Shown here piece by piece: positions 43,065 to 52,215 of a stretch of DNA of 64,000 nucleotides (position 1 is its first letter; each line of letters begins with the position of its first letter). The stretch spans positions 46,390 through 110,389 of the forward strand of contig NZ_VFEV01000023.1 in the NCBI RefSeq assembly GCF_007858275.1, given 5' to 3'. The translations under genes and the position numbers were made by a program. Origin of the DNA: Pseudomonas proteolytica. GTDB taxonomy: Bacteria > Pseudomonadota > Gammaproteobacteria > Pseudomonadales > Pseudomonadaceae. A model generated the notes under the pieces. That model saw only the letters and a list, made by a program, of their open reading frames with translations, searched no databases and had not been told where the DNA came from.

Positions 43065-44075
43065 TTGTCTGCTCAAGTCATCGCGATTGACGCAATGGGC
43101 GGGGACTTCGGTCCCCGCAGCATTGTTCAGGCGTGCATTGCCAGCCTGTCCGCTACGCCCTCGCTGCACCTGACCCTTGTCGGTCAACCTTCCCTACTTG
43201 AAGAACTGATTGCCAGCCATCCGGCTGTGGATCGCGCGCGCCTGACGATAACGCCAGCCAGCGAAACCATCGGCATGGATGAAAAGCCAGCCCAGGCCCT
43301 GCGTGGCAAGCCCGATTCCTCCATGCGCGTAGCCCTTGAGTTGCTGCGTGATGGCAAGGTCCAGGCCTGTGTCAGTGGCGGCAACACCGGGGCCTTGATG
43401 GCCTTGTCCCGTCATGTGCTGAAAACCCTGCCGGGCATTGATCGGCCGGCGATGGTCGCGGCGATCCCGACGCAGCGTGGCTACTGTCAGTTGCTGGACC
43501 TGGGAGCGAATGTCGATTGCAGCGCCGAGCACCTGTTGCACTTTGCCCTGATGGGGTCGGTTGCGGCCGAAGCGCTGGGTGTGGTGCGTCCGCGCGTGGC
43601 GTTGCTGAACATCGGTACCGAGGACATCAAGGGCAACCAGCAGGTCAAGTTGGCCGCCAGCCTGTTGCAACAGGCGCGGGGCTTGAACTACATCGGGTTT
43701 GTCGAGGGCGATGGGTTGTATCGTGGCGAGGCCGATGTGGTGGTTTGTGACGGTTTTGTCGGAAATATTCTGCTCAAGTCCAGCGAAGGCCTGGCAACGA
43801 TGATTGCCGCGCGGATCGAGGCGTTGTTCAAGCGCAACCTGGTTTCCCGGCTGGTGGGTGCCCTGGCGCTACCCTTGATGCGGCGCCTGCAGGCGGACCT
43901 GGCCCCGGCGCGGCATAATGGCGCAAGCTTCCTCGGGTTGCAGGGCATTGTGGTAAAAAGCCACGGTTCGGCAGGGGTCCAGGGCTTTCAGAGCGCCATT
44001 GCGCGCGCGCTGATCGAGATCCAGGAGAACCTGCCGCAGCGCTTGCATGGCCGTCTTGAGGATCTGTTGCCTTAG
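43065..44075 (+). CDS. plsX: Phosphate acyltransferase PlsX
   Basis: Converts acyl-ACP to acyl-phosphate, the first step of phospholipid synthesis by the PlsX/PlsY route. The 336-aa protein opens VIAIDAMGGDFGPRSIVQA and has ALRGKPDSSMRVALELL, CVSGGNTGALMALSRHVL, LLDLGANVDCS and FVEGDGLYRGEADVVVCDGFVGN in sections. It starts at TTG 43065, 4 bp after the rpmF stop. Membrane association is peripheral. Confidence 0.95.
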   Translation: MSAQVIAIDAMGGDFGPRSIVQACIASLSATPSLHLTLVGQPSLLEELIASHPAVDRARLTITPASETIGMDEKPAQALRGKPDSSMRVALELLRDGKVQACVSGGNTGALMALSRHVLKTLPGIDRPAMVAAIPTQRGYCQLLDLGANVDCSAEHLLHFALMGSVAAEALGVVRPRVALLNIGTEDIKGNQQVKLAASLLQQARGLNYIGFVEGDGLYRGEADVVVCDGFVGNILLKSSEGLATMIAARIEALFKRNLVSRLVGALALPLMRRLQADLAPARHNGASFLGLQGIVVKSHGSAGVQGFQSAIARALIEIQENLPQRLHGRLEDLLP

Positions 44076-44202
44076 GCGAATCGGGCCGGGAATGCTTAAA
44101 TGTGACCGGCCAGTTCAATTGACCATCCAATCTGTCAGTTTCTTGCGCTCCCAGCTGTGGGGCGTCAATTCACCGACGACCAGATCATTAGGGGCTTGTT
44201 AC

Positions 44203-45141
44203 ATGTCTACATCCCTCGCATTCGTCTTTCCAGGGCAGGGTTCGCAGTCCCTCGGCATGTTGGCCGAGCTGGGCGCGCAATACCCGCTGGTCCTGGAAAC
44301 ATTCAAGGAAGCTTCCGCTGCCTTGGGCTACGACCTTTGGGCATTGACCCAGGACGGGCCGGAAGAACTGCTCAACCAAACCGATAAAACCCAGCCGGCG
44401 ATCCTGACGGCTTCCGTCGCGCTGTGGCGCGTCTGGCTGGCTGAAGGCGGCGCACGCCCGGCTTTTGTCGCCGGCCACAGCCTGGGCGAGTACAGCGCCT
44501 TGGTCGCCGCAGGCAGCCTGACCCTCGCTGAGGCGGTCAAGCTGGTAGAGCGCCGTGGTCAACTGATGCAAGAGGCTGTTCCGGCCGGGCAGGGCGGCAT
44601 GGCCGCTATTTTGGGCCTGGACGACACCGTGGTGGCCGAAGCCTGTGCCGAAGCGGCCCAGGGCGACGTGGTCAGCGCGGTGAACTTCAACTCCCCTGGT
44701 CAGGTGGTGATCGCCGGTGTCAAGGCTGCGGTCGAGCGTGCCATCGAAGGTTGCAAGGCCCGCGGTGCCAAGCGTGCATTGCCACTGCCGGTCAGCGTGC
44801 CATCCCATTGCGAGTTGATGCGCCCGGCGGCCGAGCGTTTCGCCGAGTCCATCGCAGCCATCAACTGGCAGGCGCCGCAGATCCCGTTGGTACAAAACGT
44901 CAGCGCCGACGTGGCACCCGACCTCGAAACCCTCAAGCGCGACCTGCTGGAGCAACTGTACAAGCCGGTGCGCTGGGTTGAGTCGGTCCAGACCCTGGCT
45001 GCCAAGGGCGCTACTCAACTGGTTGAGTGTGGTCCGGGCAAAGTCCTGGCCGGTCTCAACAAGCGCTGCGCCGAAGGCGTGTCGACTTCCAATCTCAATA
45101 CCCCGGATGGCTTCGCAGCCGCCCGCGCCGCACTGGCCTGA
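44203..45141 (+). CDS. fabD: Malonyl-CoA-ACP transacylase
   Basis: Loads malonate onto ACP for fatty-acid elongation. The 312-aa protein opens LAFVFPGQGSQSLGML and has the nucleophile GHSLGEYSALVAAG (serine near 92) and the catalytic histidine in SVPSHCELMRPAA (near 201), with QNVSAD. The frame is open to 44047 inside plsX, but the ATG at 44203, with AGGGG upstream, gives the correct N terminus. Confidence 0.96.
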   Translation: MSTSLAFVFPGQGSQSLGMLAELGAQYPLVLETFKEASAALGYDLWALTQDGPEELLNQTDKTQPAILTASVALWRVWLAEGGARPAFVAGHSLGEYSALVAAGSLTLAEAVKLVERRGQLMQEAVPAGQGGMAAILGLDDTVVAEACAEAAQGDVVSAVNFNSPGQVVIAGVKAAVERAIEGCKARGAKRALPLPVSVPSHCELMRPAAERFAESIAAINWQAPQIPLVQNVSADVAPDLETLKRDLLEQLYKPVRWVESVQTLAAKGATQLVECGPGKVLAGLNKRCAEGVSTSNLNTPDGFAAARAALA

Positions 45142-45158
45142 ACTAAGGAGAAGCCTGC

Positions 45159-45902
45159 ATGAGTCTGCAAGGTAAAGTTGCACTGGTTACCGGCGCAAGC
45201 CGTGGCATTGGCCAGGCGATTGCCCTGGAACTGGGCCGTCAGGGCGCGGTAGTGATCGGTACTGCGACCTCCGCCTCCGGCGCCGAGCGTATCGCGGCAA
45301 CCCTCAAGGAAAACGGCGTGCAGGGCACTGGCCTGGAACTCAACGTGACTAGCGATGAGTCCGTGGCTGCCGTGCTGGCGCAGATCACTGCACAGTTCGG
45401 GACGCCGGCCATTCTGGTGAACAACGCCGGTATTACCCGCGACAACCTGATGATGCGCATGAAAGACGACGAGTGGTACGACGTGGTCGATACCAACTTG
45501 AACAGTCTGTTTCGCCTGTCCAAGGGTGTTTTGCGCGGCATGACCAAGGCGCGTTGGGGTCGAATTATCAATATTGGCTCCGTAGTGGGTGCCATGGGCA
45601 ACGCAGGCCAAGTAAACTACGCCTCTGCCAAGGCCGGCCTGGAAGGTTTCAGCCGTGCCCTGGCGCGTGAAGTCGGCTCGCGGTCGATTACGGTCAACTC
45701 GGTGGCTCCAGGGTTTATCGATACCGATATGACCCGCGAATTGCCTGAAGCGCAGCGTGAAGCGTTGCTGACGCAAATTCCGCTGGGCCGTCTGGGCCAG
45801 GCCCAAGAGATCGCCAATGTGGTCTCTTTCCTGGCGTCTGACGGTGCGGCATACGTGACTGGGGCTACAATCCCGGTGAACGGCGGGATGTACATGAGTT
45901 AA
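45159..45902 (+). CDS. fabG: 3-oxoacyl-ACP reductase
   Basis: NADPH-dependent short-chain reductase, 247 aa. The cofactor loop is VTGASRGIGQAIALELG, and the catalytic set is N in LVNNAGIT, serine in INIGSVVGAMG, and Y/K in NYASAKAGLEGF (about 151-155). The C terminus (PVNGGMYM) is typical. AAGGAG precedes the start. It lies 17 bp after fabD. Confidence 0.96.
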   Translation: MSLQGKVALVTGASRGIGQAIALELGRQGAVVIGTATSASGAERIAATLKENGVQGTGLELNVTSDESVAAVLAQITAQFGTPAILVNNAGITRDNLMMRMKDDEWYDVVDTNLNSLFRLSKGVLRGMTKARWGRIINIGSVVGAMGNAGQVNYASAKAGLEGFSRALAREVGSRSITVNSVAPGFIDTDMTRELPEAQREALLTQIPLGRLGQAQEIANVVSFLASDGAAYVTGATIPVNGGMYMS

Positions 45903-46093
45903 ATTGTGACGGATCGCTTCAAAAAAATGTCATACGAGCTGTCTAAAATCCGTTATAAAGCTGCAATCTATTTATAGACAGGTGGTCGGTAGGGTACGAG
46001 GGTGAAGCTTTCAGTTGAAAAGCTGAAAAGCCTTTCTATACACTTACCCACTGGCCAGCTGCCTGAATTTGTCCATTAGGAGTTAAACAAGGT

Positions 46094-46330
46094 ATGAGCA
46101 CCATCGAAGAGCGCGTCAAGAAAATCGTCGCCGAGCAACTGGGCGTTAAAGAAGAAGAAGTGACCAACACTGCTTCCTTCGTAGAAGACCTGGGTGCCGA
46201 TTCCCTTGACACCGTTGAGCTGGTGATGGCTCTGGAAGAGGAATTCGAGACCGAAATCCCGGACGAAGAAGCTGAAAAAATCACTACTGTTCAAGCTGCT
46301 ATCGACTACGTTACTAGCCACCAGGCGTAA
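46094..46330 (+). CDS. acpP: Acyl carrier protein
   Basis: 78-aa acidic carrier; S37 in GADSLDTVELVMALEEEF receives phosphopantetheine, presumably from PcpS encoded at 4.6-5.3 kb. The family start STIEERVKKIVAEQLG is exact. AGGAG lies 10 nt before the ATG. The 190-bp gap after fabG probably contains a separate strong promoter, consistent with high ACP levels, but I could not fix its hexamers. Confidence 0.97.
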   Translation: MSTIEERVKKIVAEQLGVKEEEVTNTASFVEDLGADSLDTVELVMALEEEFETEIPDEEAEKITTVQAAIDYVTSHQA

Positions 46331-46359
46331 TAGTTTGTAATCGTCGCTTGCTGTTATGG

Positions 46360-46394
46360 AAAAACCGCACTGCTATAACGGCGTGCGGTTTTTT
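46360..46394 (+). terminator. Terminator after acpP
   Basis: AAAAACCGCAC-N12-GTGCGGTTTTTT: a good stem and T run between acpP and fabF. Some read-through into fabF is likely, as fabF has no other obvious promoter. Confidence 0.88.
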
Positions 46395-46451
46395 CATTAG
46401 CTCTGATGAAAAGTCAGCTCAAGTGTCGTCATCAAGAAAAAGGAGAGTGCT

Positions 46452-47696
46452 GTGTCGCGTAGACGCGTCGTAGTCACCGGTATGGGTATGTTGTCGCCAC
46501 TGGGTACGGATGTGCCGAGCAGTTGGCAGGGCATTCTGGCTGGCCACAGTGGTATTGGTCTGATTGAACATACGGACCTTTCTGCCTATTCCACCCGTTT
46601 TGGCGGCTCGGTAAAGGGCTTCAATGTCGAGGAATATCTCTCGATCAAAGAATCCCGCAAACTCGACCTGTTCATTCAATACGGCCTGGCAGCCGGTTTT
46701 CAGGCGGTGCGTAACGCCGGCCTGGAAGTGACCGATGCCAACCGTGAGCGCATTGGCGTGGCCATGGGCTCGGGTATTGGCGGTTTGACCAATATCGAAG
46801 AAACCAGCCGTACCTTGCACGAATCCGGCCCTCGTCGAATTTCACCGTTCTTCGTCCCAGGCTCGATCATCAATATGATTTCCGGCTTCCTGTCCATCCA
46901 TCTGGGTGCCCAGGGGCCTAACTACGCCATTTCCACGGCGTGCACCACGGGCACTCACTGCATCGGCATGGCGGCGCGCAATATCGCCTATGACGAGGCT
47001 GACGTGATGATCGCCGGTGGCGCCGAAATGGCTGCCTGCGGCCTGGGCATGGGTGGCTTCGGCGCGTCCCGTGCGCTGTCGACCCGCAATGACGAGCCGA
47101 CCCGCGCCAGTCGTCCGTGGGACAAGGGCCGTGATGGCTTTGTACTGTCCGACGGTGCCGGTGCCCTGGTCCTCGAAGAGCTGGAGCACGCCAAGGCCCG
47201 TGGCGCGACGATCTATGCCGAACTGATCGGTTTTGGCATGAGTGGCGATGCGTACCACATGACCTCGCCCCCTGCCGACGGTGCGGGCGCCGCGCGTTGC
47301 ATCAGCAATGCCCTGCGCGACGCGAAGATCAACGTCGATCAAGTGCAGTACATCAACGCCCACGGCACCTCGACGCCGACGGGCGACCTGGCGGAAGCCC
47401 AGGCCATCAAGTCGGTATTCGGCGAGCACGCCTACAAGCTGGCGGTCAGCTCCACCAAGTCCATGACCGGTCACCTGTTGGGTGCGGCAGGTGCGGTCGA
47501 AGCGATTTTCAGCGTGCTGGCAATCAAGGATCAGGTCGCGCCGCCGACCATCAACCTTGATGAACCAGATGAGGGCTGCGACCTGAACTTCGTGCCTCAC
47601 GAGCCGCAGAAAATGCCGATCGACGTGGTGTTGTCCAACTCGTTCGGCTTTGGCGGTACCAACGGTTCCCTGGTGTTCCGCCGGTTCGCCGAGTGA
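46452..47696 (+). CDS. fabF: 3-oxoacyl-ACP synthase II
   Basis: Condensing enzyme, 414 aa. It opens SRRRVVVTGMGMLSPLG and has the active-site cysteine in STACTTGTHCIG (near 164), and the catalytic histidines in NAHGTSTPTGD (near 304) and KSMTGHLLGAAGAVE (near 341). The C terminus NSFGFGGTNGSLVFRR is complete. The start is GTG with AAGGAG upstream. KAS II lengthens C16:1 and supports membrane fluidity control. Confidence 0.96.
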   Translation: MSRRRVVVTGMGMLSPLGTDVPSSWQGILAGHSGIGLIEHTDLSAYSTRFGGSVKGFNVEEYLSIKESRKLDLFIQYGLAAGFQAVRNAGLEVTDANRERIGVAMGSGIGGLTNIEETSRTLHESGPRRISPFFVPGSIINMISGFLSIHLGAQGPNYAISTACTTGTHCIGMAARNIAYDEADVMIAGGAEMAACGLGMGGFGASRALSTRNDEPTRASRPWDKGRDGFVLSDGAGALVLEELEHAKARGATIYAELIGFGMSGDAYHMTSPPADGAGAARCISNALRDAKINVDQVQYINAHGTSTPTGDLAEAQAIKSVFGEHAYKLAVSSTKSMTGHLLGAAGAVEAIFSVLAIKDQVAPPTINLDEPDEGCDLNFVPHEPQKMPIDVVLSNSFGFGGTNGSLVFRRFAE

Positions 47697-48511
47697 TGCA
47701 CAGTTGGGTCGACGGTCAGCCAGCGGACGCCGTGCCGCTGAAAGATCGCGGCCTGGCCTACGGCGATGGTCTGTTTGAAACCATCGCAGTCAAGGCCGGG
47801 CAGCCCGTGCTGCTTGATCGCCACCTGCAACGCCTCGACGAGGGTTGCAGGCGCCTGGCGCTTGCCGCAGACCAGGAACTGGTCCGCAGCGAAGTGCTGG
47901 CCTTTGCCGCAGCCCTGGGCGATGGCGTACTCAAGTTGATCCTCACCCGTGGCGATAGCCAGCGGGGTTATGGCATCAACGCTGGCGCCTCGGTGCGCCG
48001 TATTCTGCAAGGCAGCCCGCCTGCCACCTATCCTCAGACTCATGGTTCTTCAGGCGTTCGCCTGTTCCCATGCGCTACCCGTTTGTCCGAGCAACCTTTG
48101 CTCGCAGGTCTCAAGCACCTAAACCGCCTCGAACAGGTCATGGCCCGCGCCGAGTGGCAAGATGCCGATCACGTGGAAGGATTGATGCTGGATATGTCCG
48201 GGCGCGTCATCGAAGGCGTGTTCAGCAACCTGTTCCTGGTGCATGACGGCCAGTTGCTGACGGCCGACCTGAGCCGCTGCGGCGTGGCCGGCGTCATGCG
48301 GGCCGAGCTGTTGGCCAGGGCCGAGGCGTTGGGCATTGTCACCACCGTTGCCGATATCAGCCTTGCGCAGTTGCAACAGGCTGATGAAGTGTTCGTCTGC
48401 AACAGCGTATATGGCATTTGGCCGGTGCTTGGATGTGGGCCAATGAGCTGGTCGGCTGGGCCGCTCACCCGTAAACTGCAGGGCATTGTTCGCGCGCTAT
48501 TGGGTGTTTGA
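47696..48511 (+). CDS. pabC: Aminodeoxychorismate lyase
   Basis: PLP enzyme releasing 4-aminobenzoate for folate; 271 aa, fold-type IV. It has DRGLAYGDGLFETI near the start, LKHLNRLEQVMARAEW with the PLP lysine (near 142), the glutamate in VIEGVFSNLFLV and the end segment VFVCNSVYGIWPV. The ATG at 47696 overlaps the fabF stop by one base. Confidence 0.93.
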   Translation: MHSWVDGQPADAVPLKDRGLAYGDGLFETIAVKAGQPVLLDRHLQRLDEGCRRLALAADQELVRSEVLAFAAALGDGVLKLILTRGDSQRGYGINAGASVRRILQGSPPATYPQTHGSSGVRLFPCATRLSEQPLLAGLKHLNRLEQVMARAEWQDADHVEGLMLDMSGRVIEGVFSNLFLVHDGQLLTADLSRCGVAGVMRAELLARAEALGIVTTVADISLAQLQQADEVFVCNSVYGIWPVLGCGPMSWSAGPLTRKLQGIVRALLGV

Positions 48512-48512
48512 T

Positions 48513-49607
48513 TTGAGACGTAAAATTGTATTGCTGCTGGAGATCGGTCTGGTCCTGGCGGGTTTGCTGCTGGGCTTTTCGGCCTGGAAGCTGGACTCGG
48601 CCTTGAAGCAGCCGCTGAATCTGTCCCAGGAGCAATTGCTGGATGTAGCGGCTGGTGCGACCCCTACCGGTACTTTCAATCGTCTGGAAAACGACGGTGT
48701 ACTTGAGGATGCCTTCTGGCTGCGCCTTTACTGGCGCTTCAATCTTGAGGGTCAGCCACTGCACAGTGGCGAGTACCGCATGACGCCAGGCCTGACGGCC
48801 CAGGGCCTGATCGGCCTGTGGCAACGCGGTGAAGTGGTGCAGTACAGCCTGACGCTGGTGGAGGGCTGGAACTTCCGCCAGGTGCGCAGTGCGCTGGCCA
48901 AGCACGAAAAGATCGAGCAGACCCTGACGGGCTTGAGTGACCGCGAGGTGATGGCAAAAATCGGCCATCCCGACGTCTTCCCGGAAGGGCGGTTCTTCCC
49001 TGATACCTACCGTTTCGTGCGCGGCATGACCGATGTCGAGTTCCTGAAGAAAGCCTACAACCGCCTGGACGATGTACTTGAGCAGGAATGGAGCCGACGT
49101 GCCCCGGATGCGCCCTATACCGACCCCTACCAGGCGCTGATCATGGCATCGCTGGTCGAGAAGGAAACCGGCGTGCCTGAAGAGCGTGGGCAGATTGCCG
49201 GGGTGTTTGTGCGGCGCCTGAAGATCGGCATGCTGCTGCAGACCGACCCCACCGTGATCTACGGTATGGGCGAGCGCTACAACGGCAAGTTGACGCGCGC
49301 GCACCTGAAAGAAGCCACGCCCTATAACACCTACATGATCAGCGGCTTGCCACCGACGCCGATTGCCATGGTCGGCCGCGAAGCGATCCATGCCGCGTTG
49401 AATCCGGTACCGGGCAGCAGCCTGTATTTCGTGGCACGGGGCGATGGCAGCCATATTTTCTCCGATAGCCTGGATGCCCATAATGCGGCGGTGCGCGAGT
49501 ACCAACTCAAGCGTCGCGCCGATTATCGCTCCAGCCCTGCGCCGGCCACACCTGCGGCCGTTGAGCCTGTCGCGCCTGAAGCTGCGCCCGCGCAAAGCCC
49601 GCAATGA
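48513..49607 (+). CDS. mltG: Endolytic murein transglycosylase MltG (YceG)
   Basis: Inner-membrane lytic transglycosylase that cuts nascent glycan strands. The 364-aa protein has one N-terminal helix (IVLLLEIGLVLAGLLLGFSAW), a LysM-like region with TLVEGWNFRQVR, and the catalytic YceG domain with LPEGRFFPDTYRF-type sequence and the glutamate in IMASLVEKETGVPEERG (near 220). TYNTYMI-type and LPPTPIAMVGREAIHAAL segments follow. The likely start is TTG at 48513, just after the pabC stop; GTG 48504 is the alternative. The tail is A/P-rich. Confidence 0.9.
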   Translation: MRRKIVLLLEIGLVLAGLLLGFSAWKLDSALKQPLNLSQEQLLDVAAGATPTGTFNRLENDGVLEDAFWLRLYWRFNLEGQPLHSGEYRMTPGLTAQGLIGLWQRGEVVQYSLTLVEGWNFRQVRSALAKHEKIEQTLTGLSDREVMAKIGHPDVFPEGRFFPDTYRFVRGMTDVEFLKKAYNRLDDVLEQEWSRRAPDAPYTDPYQALIMASLVEKETGVPEERGQIAGVFVRRLKIGMLLQTDPTVIYGMGERYNGKLTRAHLKEATPYNTYMISGLPPTPIAMVGREAIHAALNPVPGSSLYFVARGDGSHIFSDSLDAHNAAVREYQLKRRADYRSSPAPATPAAVEPVAPEAAPAQSPQ

Positions 49608-49626
49608 CTCTGATTAAGGACTGCCT

Positions 49627-50259
49627 GTGACTGGCTTGTTTATTACCCTGGAAGGCCCGGAAGGCGCCGGCAAGAGTACCAACCGTGAATACCTGGCCGA
49701 GCGCTTGCGGGCCGCAGGGATCGAGGTGCTGCTGACCCGCGAGCCCGGCGGCACGCCCCTGGCGGAGAAGATCCGCGAGGTGTTGCTGGCGACTGGCGAC
49801 GAGGTCATGAACCCGGACACCGAGTTGTTGCTGGTGTTTGCCGCGCGTGCCCAGCACCTGGGCGAAGTGATCCGGCCGGCGCTGGCCCGTGGTGCGGTGG
49901 TGATCTGCGACCGCTTTACCGATTCCACCTACGCCTACCAAGGCGCCGGCCGTGGCTTGTCCCTGGAGCGCATCGCGACCCTGGAGACCTTTGTCCAGGG
50001 CGATCTGCGCCCGCACCTGACCCTGGTCTTCGACCTGCCGGTGGACGTCGGCCTGGCGCGGGCCAGCGCCCGTGGTCGCCTGGACCGCTTCGAACTGGAA
50101 GGCCGGGCATTTTTTGAAGCGGTGCGCGCGGCGTACCTCCAGCGTGCCGAAGCTGCACCGTCGCGCTATTGCTTGCTGGATGCCGCGCAACCGCTGGAGC
50201 AAGTGCAACAGGCCATCGATGCGCTGCTCCCGAAACTGTTGGAGCTTTACCGTGGCTGA
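49627..50259 (+). CDS. tmk: Thymidylate kinase
   Basis: Phosphorylates dTMP to dTDP. The 210-aa protein has the P-loop TLEGPEGAGKSTN (about 7-19), the DRx motif in CDRFTDSTYAYQGAGRG (about 97) and a LID region with ARGRLDRFE. Residue N follows the P-loop where many homologues have Q or T. The start is GTG at 49627. It overlaps holB by 8 bp. Confidence 0.95.
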   Translation: MTGLFITLEGPEGAGKSTNREYLAERLRAAGIEVLLTREPGGTPLAEKIREVLLATGDEVMNPDTELLLVFAARAQHLGEVIRPALARGAVVICDRFTDSTYAYQGAGRGLSLERIATLETFVQGDLRPHLTLVFDLPVDVGLARASARGRLDRFELEGRAFFEAVRAAYLQRAEAAPSRYCLLDAAQPLEQVQQAIDALLPKLLELYRG

Positions 50260-51238
50260 AGCCTATCCGTGGCAGGACAGCCTATGGCAGCAATTGGCCG
50301 GACGTGCCCAGCATGCCCATGCCTATCTGCTCCATGGGCCGGCAGGCATCGGCAAGCGCGCCTTGGCCGAGCGCTTGATGGCTCGCCTGCTGTGTCAGCA
50401 GCCAGCAGGGCTTGAGGCGTGCGGGCAATGCAAATCGTGCCTGCTGCTCAAGGCCGGCAGCCATCCGGACAACTACGTGCTGGAGCCTGAAGAGGCCGAC
50501 AAGGCGATCAAGGTCGACCAGGTACGTGACCTGGTGAGCTTCGTGGTGCAGACCGCGCAGATGGGCGGGCGCAAGGTGGTGCTGATCGAGCCGGTGGAGT
50601 CGATGAACATCAACGCCGCCAACGCCTTGCTCAAGAGCCTTGAGGAGCCCTCGGGCGACACCGTGCTGCTGCTGGTCAGTCATCAGTCCAGCCGTTTGCT
50701 GCCGACGATTCGCAGTCGTTGCGTGCAACAGGCCTGCCCGCTGCCGAGCGAGGCCATGAGTTTGCAATGGCTGGGCCAGGCCTTGCCGCAGTGCAGTGAG
50801 CAGGAGCGGGTTGAATTGCTGACCCTGGCGGCCGGCTCACCCCTGGCGGCGGTCAGCCTGCAGGCCCAGGGCGTACGCGAGCAGCGTGCGCAGGTGGTCG
50901 ACGGGGTGAAGAAGCTGCTCAAGCAAGAGCAGTCTGCCACGCAACTGGCCGAGGGCTGGAAAGACGTGCCGCTGTTGCTGCTGTTTGACTGGTTCTGTGA
51001 TTGGTCCAGCTTGATCTTGCGCTATCAACTGACCCAAGACGAGAGCGGCCTGGGCTTGATGGACATGCGCAAGGTCGTGCAGTACCTGGCTCAGAAGAGC
51101 GCCCAGGACAAGGTTTTGAACATTCAGGACTGGATCCTCGCCCAGCGCCAGAAGGTCCTGGGCAAGGCCAACCTGAACCGGGTGCTGTTGCTTGAGGCAC
51201 TGTTGGTGCAGTGGGTCGGGTTACTCGGCCGACGTTGA
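50252..51238 (+). CDS. holB: DNA polymerase III delta' subunit
   Basis: Clamp-loader subunit of the replicase, 328 aa. It has HAYLLHGPAGIGKRALAERL (degenerate P-loop, about 25), the zinc site built from C in LLCQQPAGLEACGQCKSC, KVDQVRDL and NAANALLKSLEEPSGDTVLLL (about 125). SRCVQQ, the SRC-type motif, follows. It starts at a GTG within tmk, so the genes are coupled. In P. aeruginosa pilZ follows; here tatD does. Confidence 0.93.
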   Translation: MAEAYPWQDSLWQQLAGRAQHAHAYLLHGPAGIGKRALAERLMARLLCQQPAGLEACGQCKSCLLLKAGSHPDNYVLEPEEADKAIKVDQVRDLVSFVVQTAQMGGRKVVLIEPVESMNINAANALLKSLEEPSGDTVLLLVSHQSSRLLPTIRSRCVQQACPLPSEAMSLQWLGQALPQCSEQERVELLTLAAGSPLAAVSLQAQGVREQRAQVVDGVKKLLKQEQSATQLAEGWKDVPLLLLFDWFCDWSSLILRYQLTQDESGLGLMDMRKVVQYLAQKSAQDKVLNIQDWILAQRQKVLGKANLNRVLLLEALLVQWVGLLGRR

Positions 51239-51303
51239 TATTCTCGGGGCCGACGGATGTCTCGTTGGCCAGACACTTCCTGTGACGCAAGTTGTAACTT
51301 CTT

Positions 51304-52086
51304 ATGCTCGTAGATTCCCATTGCCACCTTGATCGCCTCGACCTCGCCGCCCACGGCGGCTCCCTGGATGCCGCCCTCGACGCCGCACGCCAGCGTGGCG
51401 TCGGGCATTTCCTGTGCATCGGCGTCAGCGCCGAGAACGCCGCCGACGTCAAGGCCCTGGCTGAGCGCTATGCCGACGTGGATTGCTCGGTAGGCATCCA
51501 TCCCCTGGACCTCAAGCCTGGCGAAGCCCCGGCCCTTGACTGGCTGCTGGGCGAACTCAATCACCCGCGAGTGGTGGCCATTGGCGAGACCGGCCTGGAT
51601 TACCACTACGAGCCGCAAGCCGCCGCTTTGCAGCAGGCCTCGTTCCGCCTGCACCTGCAAGCGGCGCAGCAGACCGGTAAACCAGTGATCGTCCATACCC
51701 GTGGCGCCCGTGCCGACACCCTGGCCTTGCTGCGCGAGGCGGCGCTGCCCCAGGCGGGCGTGTTGCATTGTTTTACCGAAGACTGGGAGATGGCCAAGGC
51801 GGCGCTCGACCTGGGGTTCTATATTTCCCTGTCGGGGATTGTCACCTTCCGCAATGCTGATGCCCTGCGGGATGTGGCGCGCCAGGTGCCGGCGGATCGT
51901 TTGCTGGTGGAAACCGACTCACCTTACCTCGCGCCAATCCCCCATCGCGGTAAACCGAACCTCCCGGAATATGTGCGGGATGTGGCGGATTACCTGGCGA
52001 TGTTGCGCGGCGAGTCTGTCGAGCGTTTTGCCGAGCAGACCACCGAGAACTTCAAGCGCCTGTTCCCGTTGGCGCACGTTCGCTGA
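51304..52086 (+). CDS. TatD-family metal-dependent deoxyribonuclease
   Basis: 260-aa TIM-barrel hydrolase (TatD/YcfH group), 3'-5' exonuclease-like. Metal ligands are visible in VDSHCHLDRL (near 6), GETGLDYHYE (near 98), VIVHTRGA (near 130), LHCFTEDWEMA (near 157) and LLVETDSPYLAPIPHRGKPN (near 205). This is YcfH type, with conserved linkage to tmk-holB. It starts 65 bp after holB with no clear ribosome-binding site; the short gap contains no pilZ. Confidence 0.92.
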   Translation: MLVDSHCHLDRLDLAAHGGSLDAALDAARQRGVGHFLCIGVSAENAADVKALAERYADVDCSVGIHPLDLKPGEAPALDWLLGELNHPRVVAIGETGLDYHYEPQAAALQQASFRLHLQAAQQTGKPVIVHTRGARADTLALLREAALPQAGVLHCFTEDWEMAKAALDLGFYISLSGIVTFRNADALRDVARQVPADRLLVETDSPYLAPIPHRGKPNLPEYVRDVADYLAMLRGESVERFAEQTTENFKRLFPLAHVR

Positions 52087-52095
52087 ATCCAAGGC

Positions 52096-52215
52096 AAAAA
52101 AAACCCGGGTTCTGGGGGGTGAATCCGGGTTAAGACCATTAGGAGTAAATAAAGGTACGCGGTCCATTGGTACCCCTATCGGTGTTTCACTTGGGGGAGA
52201 TGTCACACCGACAGA
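52096..52215 (-). ncRNA. rgsA: Probable small RNA RgsA (P16)
   Basis: The 52087-52512 gap has no supported gene but carries a strong minus-strand terminator: stem AACCCGG/CCGGGTT (52131-52102) followed by eight T. A CAATACT at 52225-52219 resembles a sigma-S -10, predicting a transcript of about 118 nt. In P. aeruginosa the Gac- and RpoS-dependent RNA RgsA lies beside tatD in this position, as I recall. A half-match to the GacA box (TGTAAG at 52375-52380) lies upstream. Identity rests on position, size and terminator; I could not compare sequence. Confidence 0.65.

Noticed and set aside
52102..52131. Hairpin read as the terminator of tatD
   Set aside because: On the plus strand it is followed by AAGACC, not T; the T run is on the minus strand, which supports a minus-strand small RNA.
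51919..52206. Minus-strand frame of 95 codons through the RgsA region
   Set aside because: It overlaps the end of tatD and the small-RNA terminator, and has no ribosome-binding site or family resemblance.
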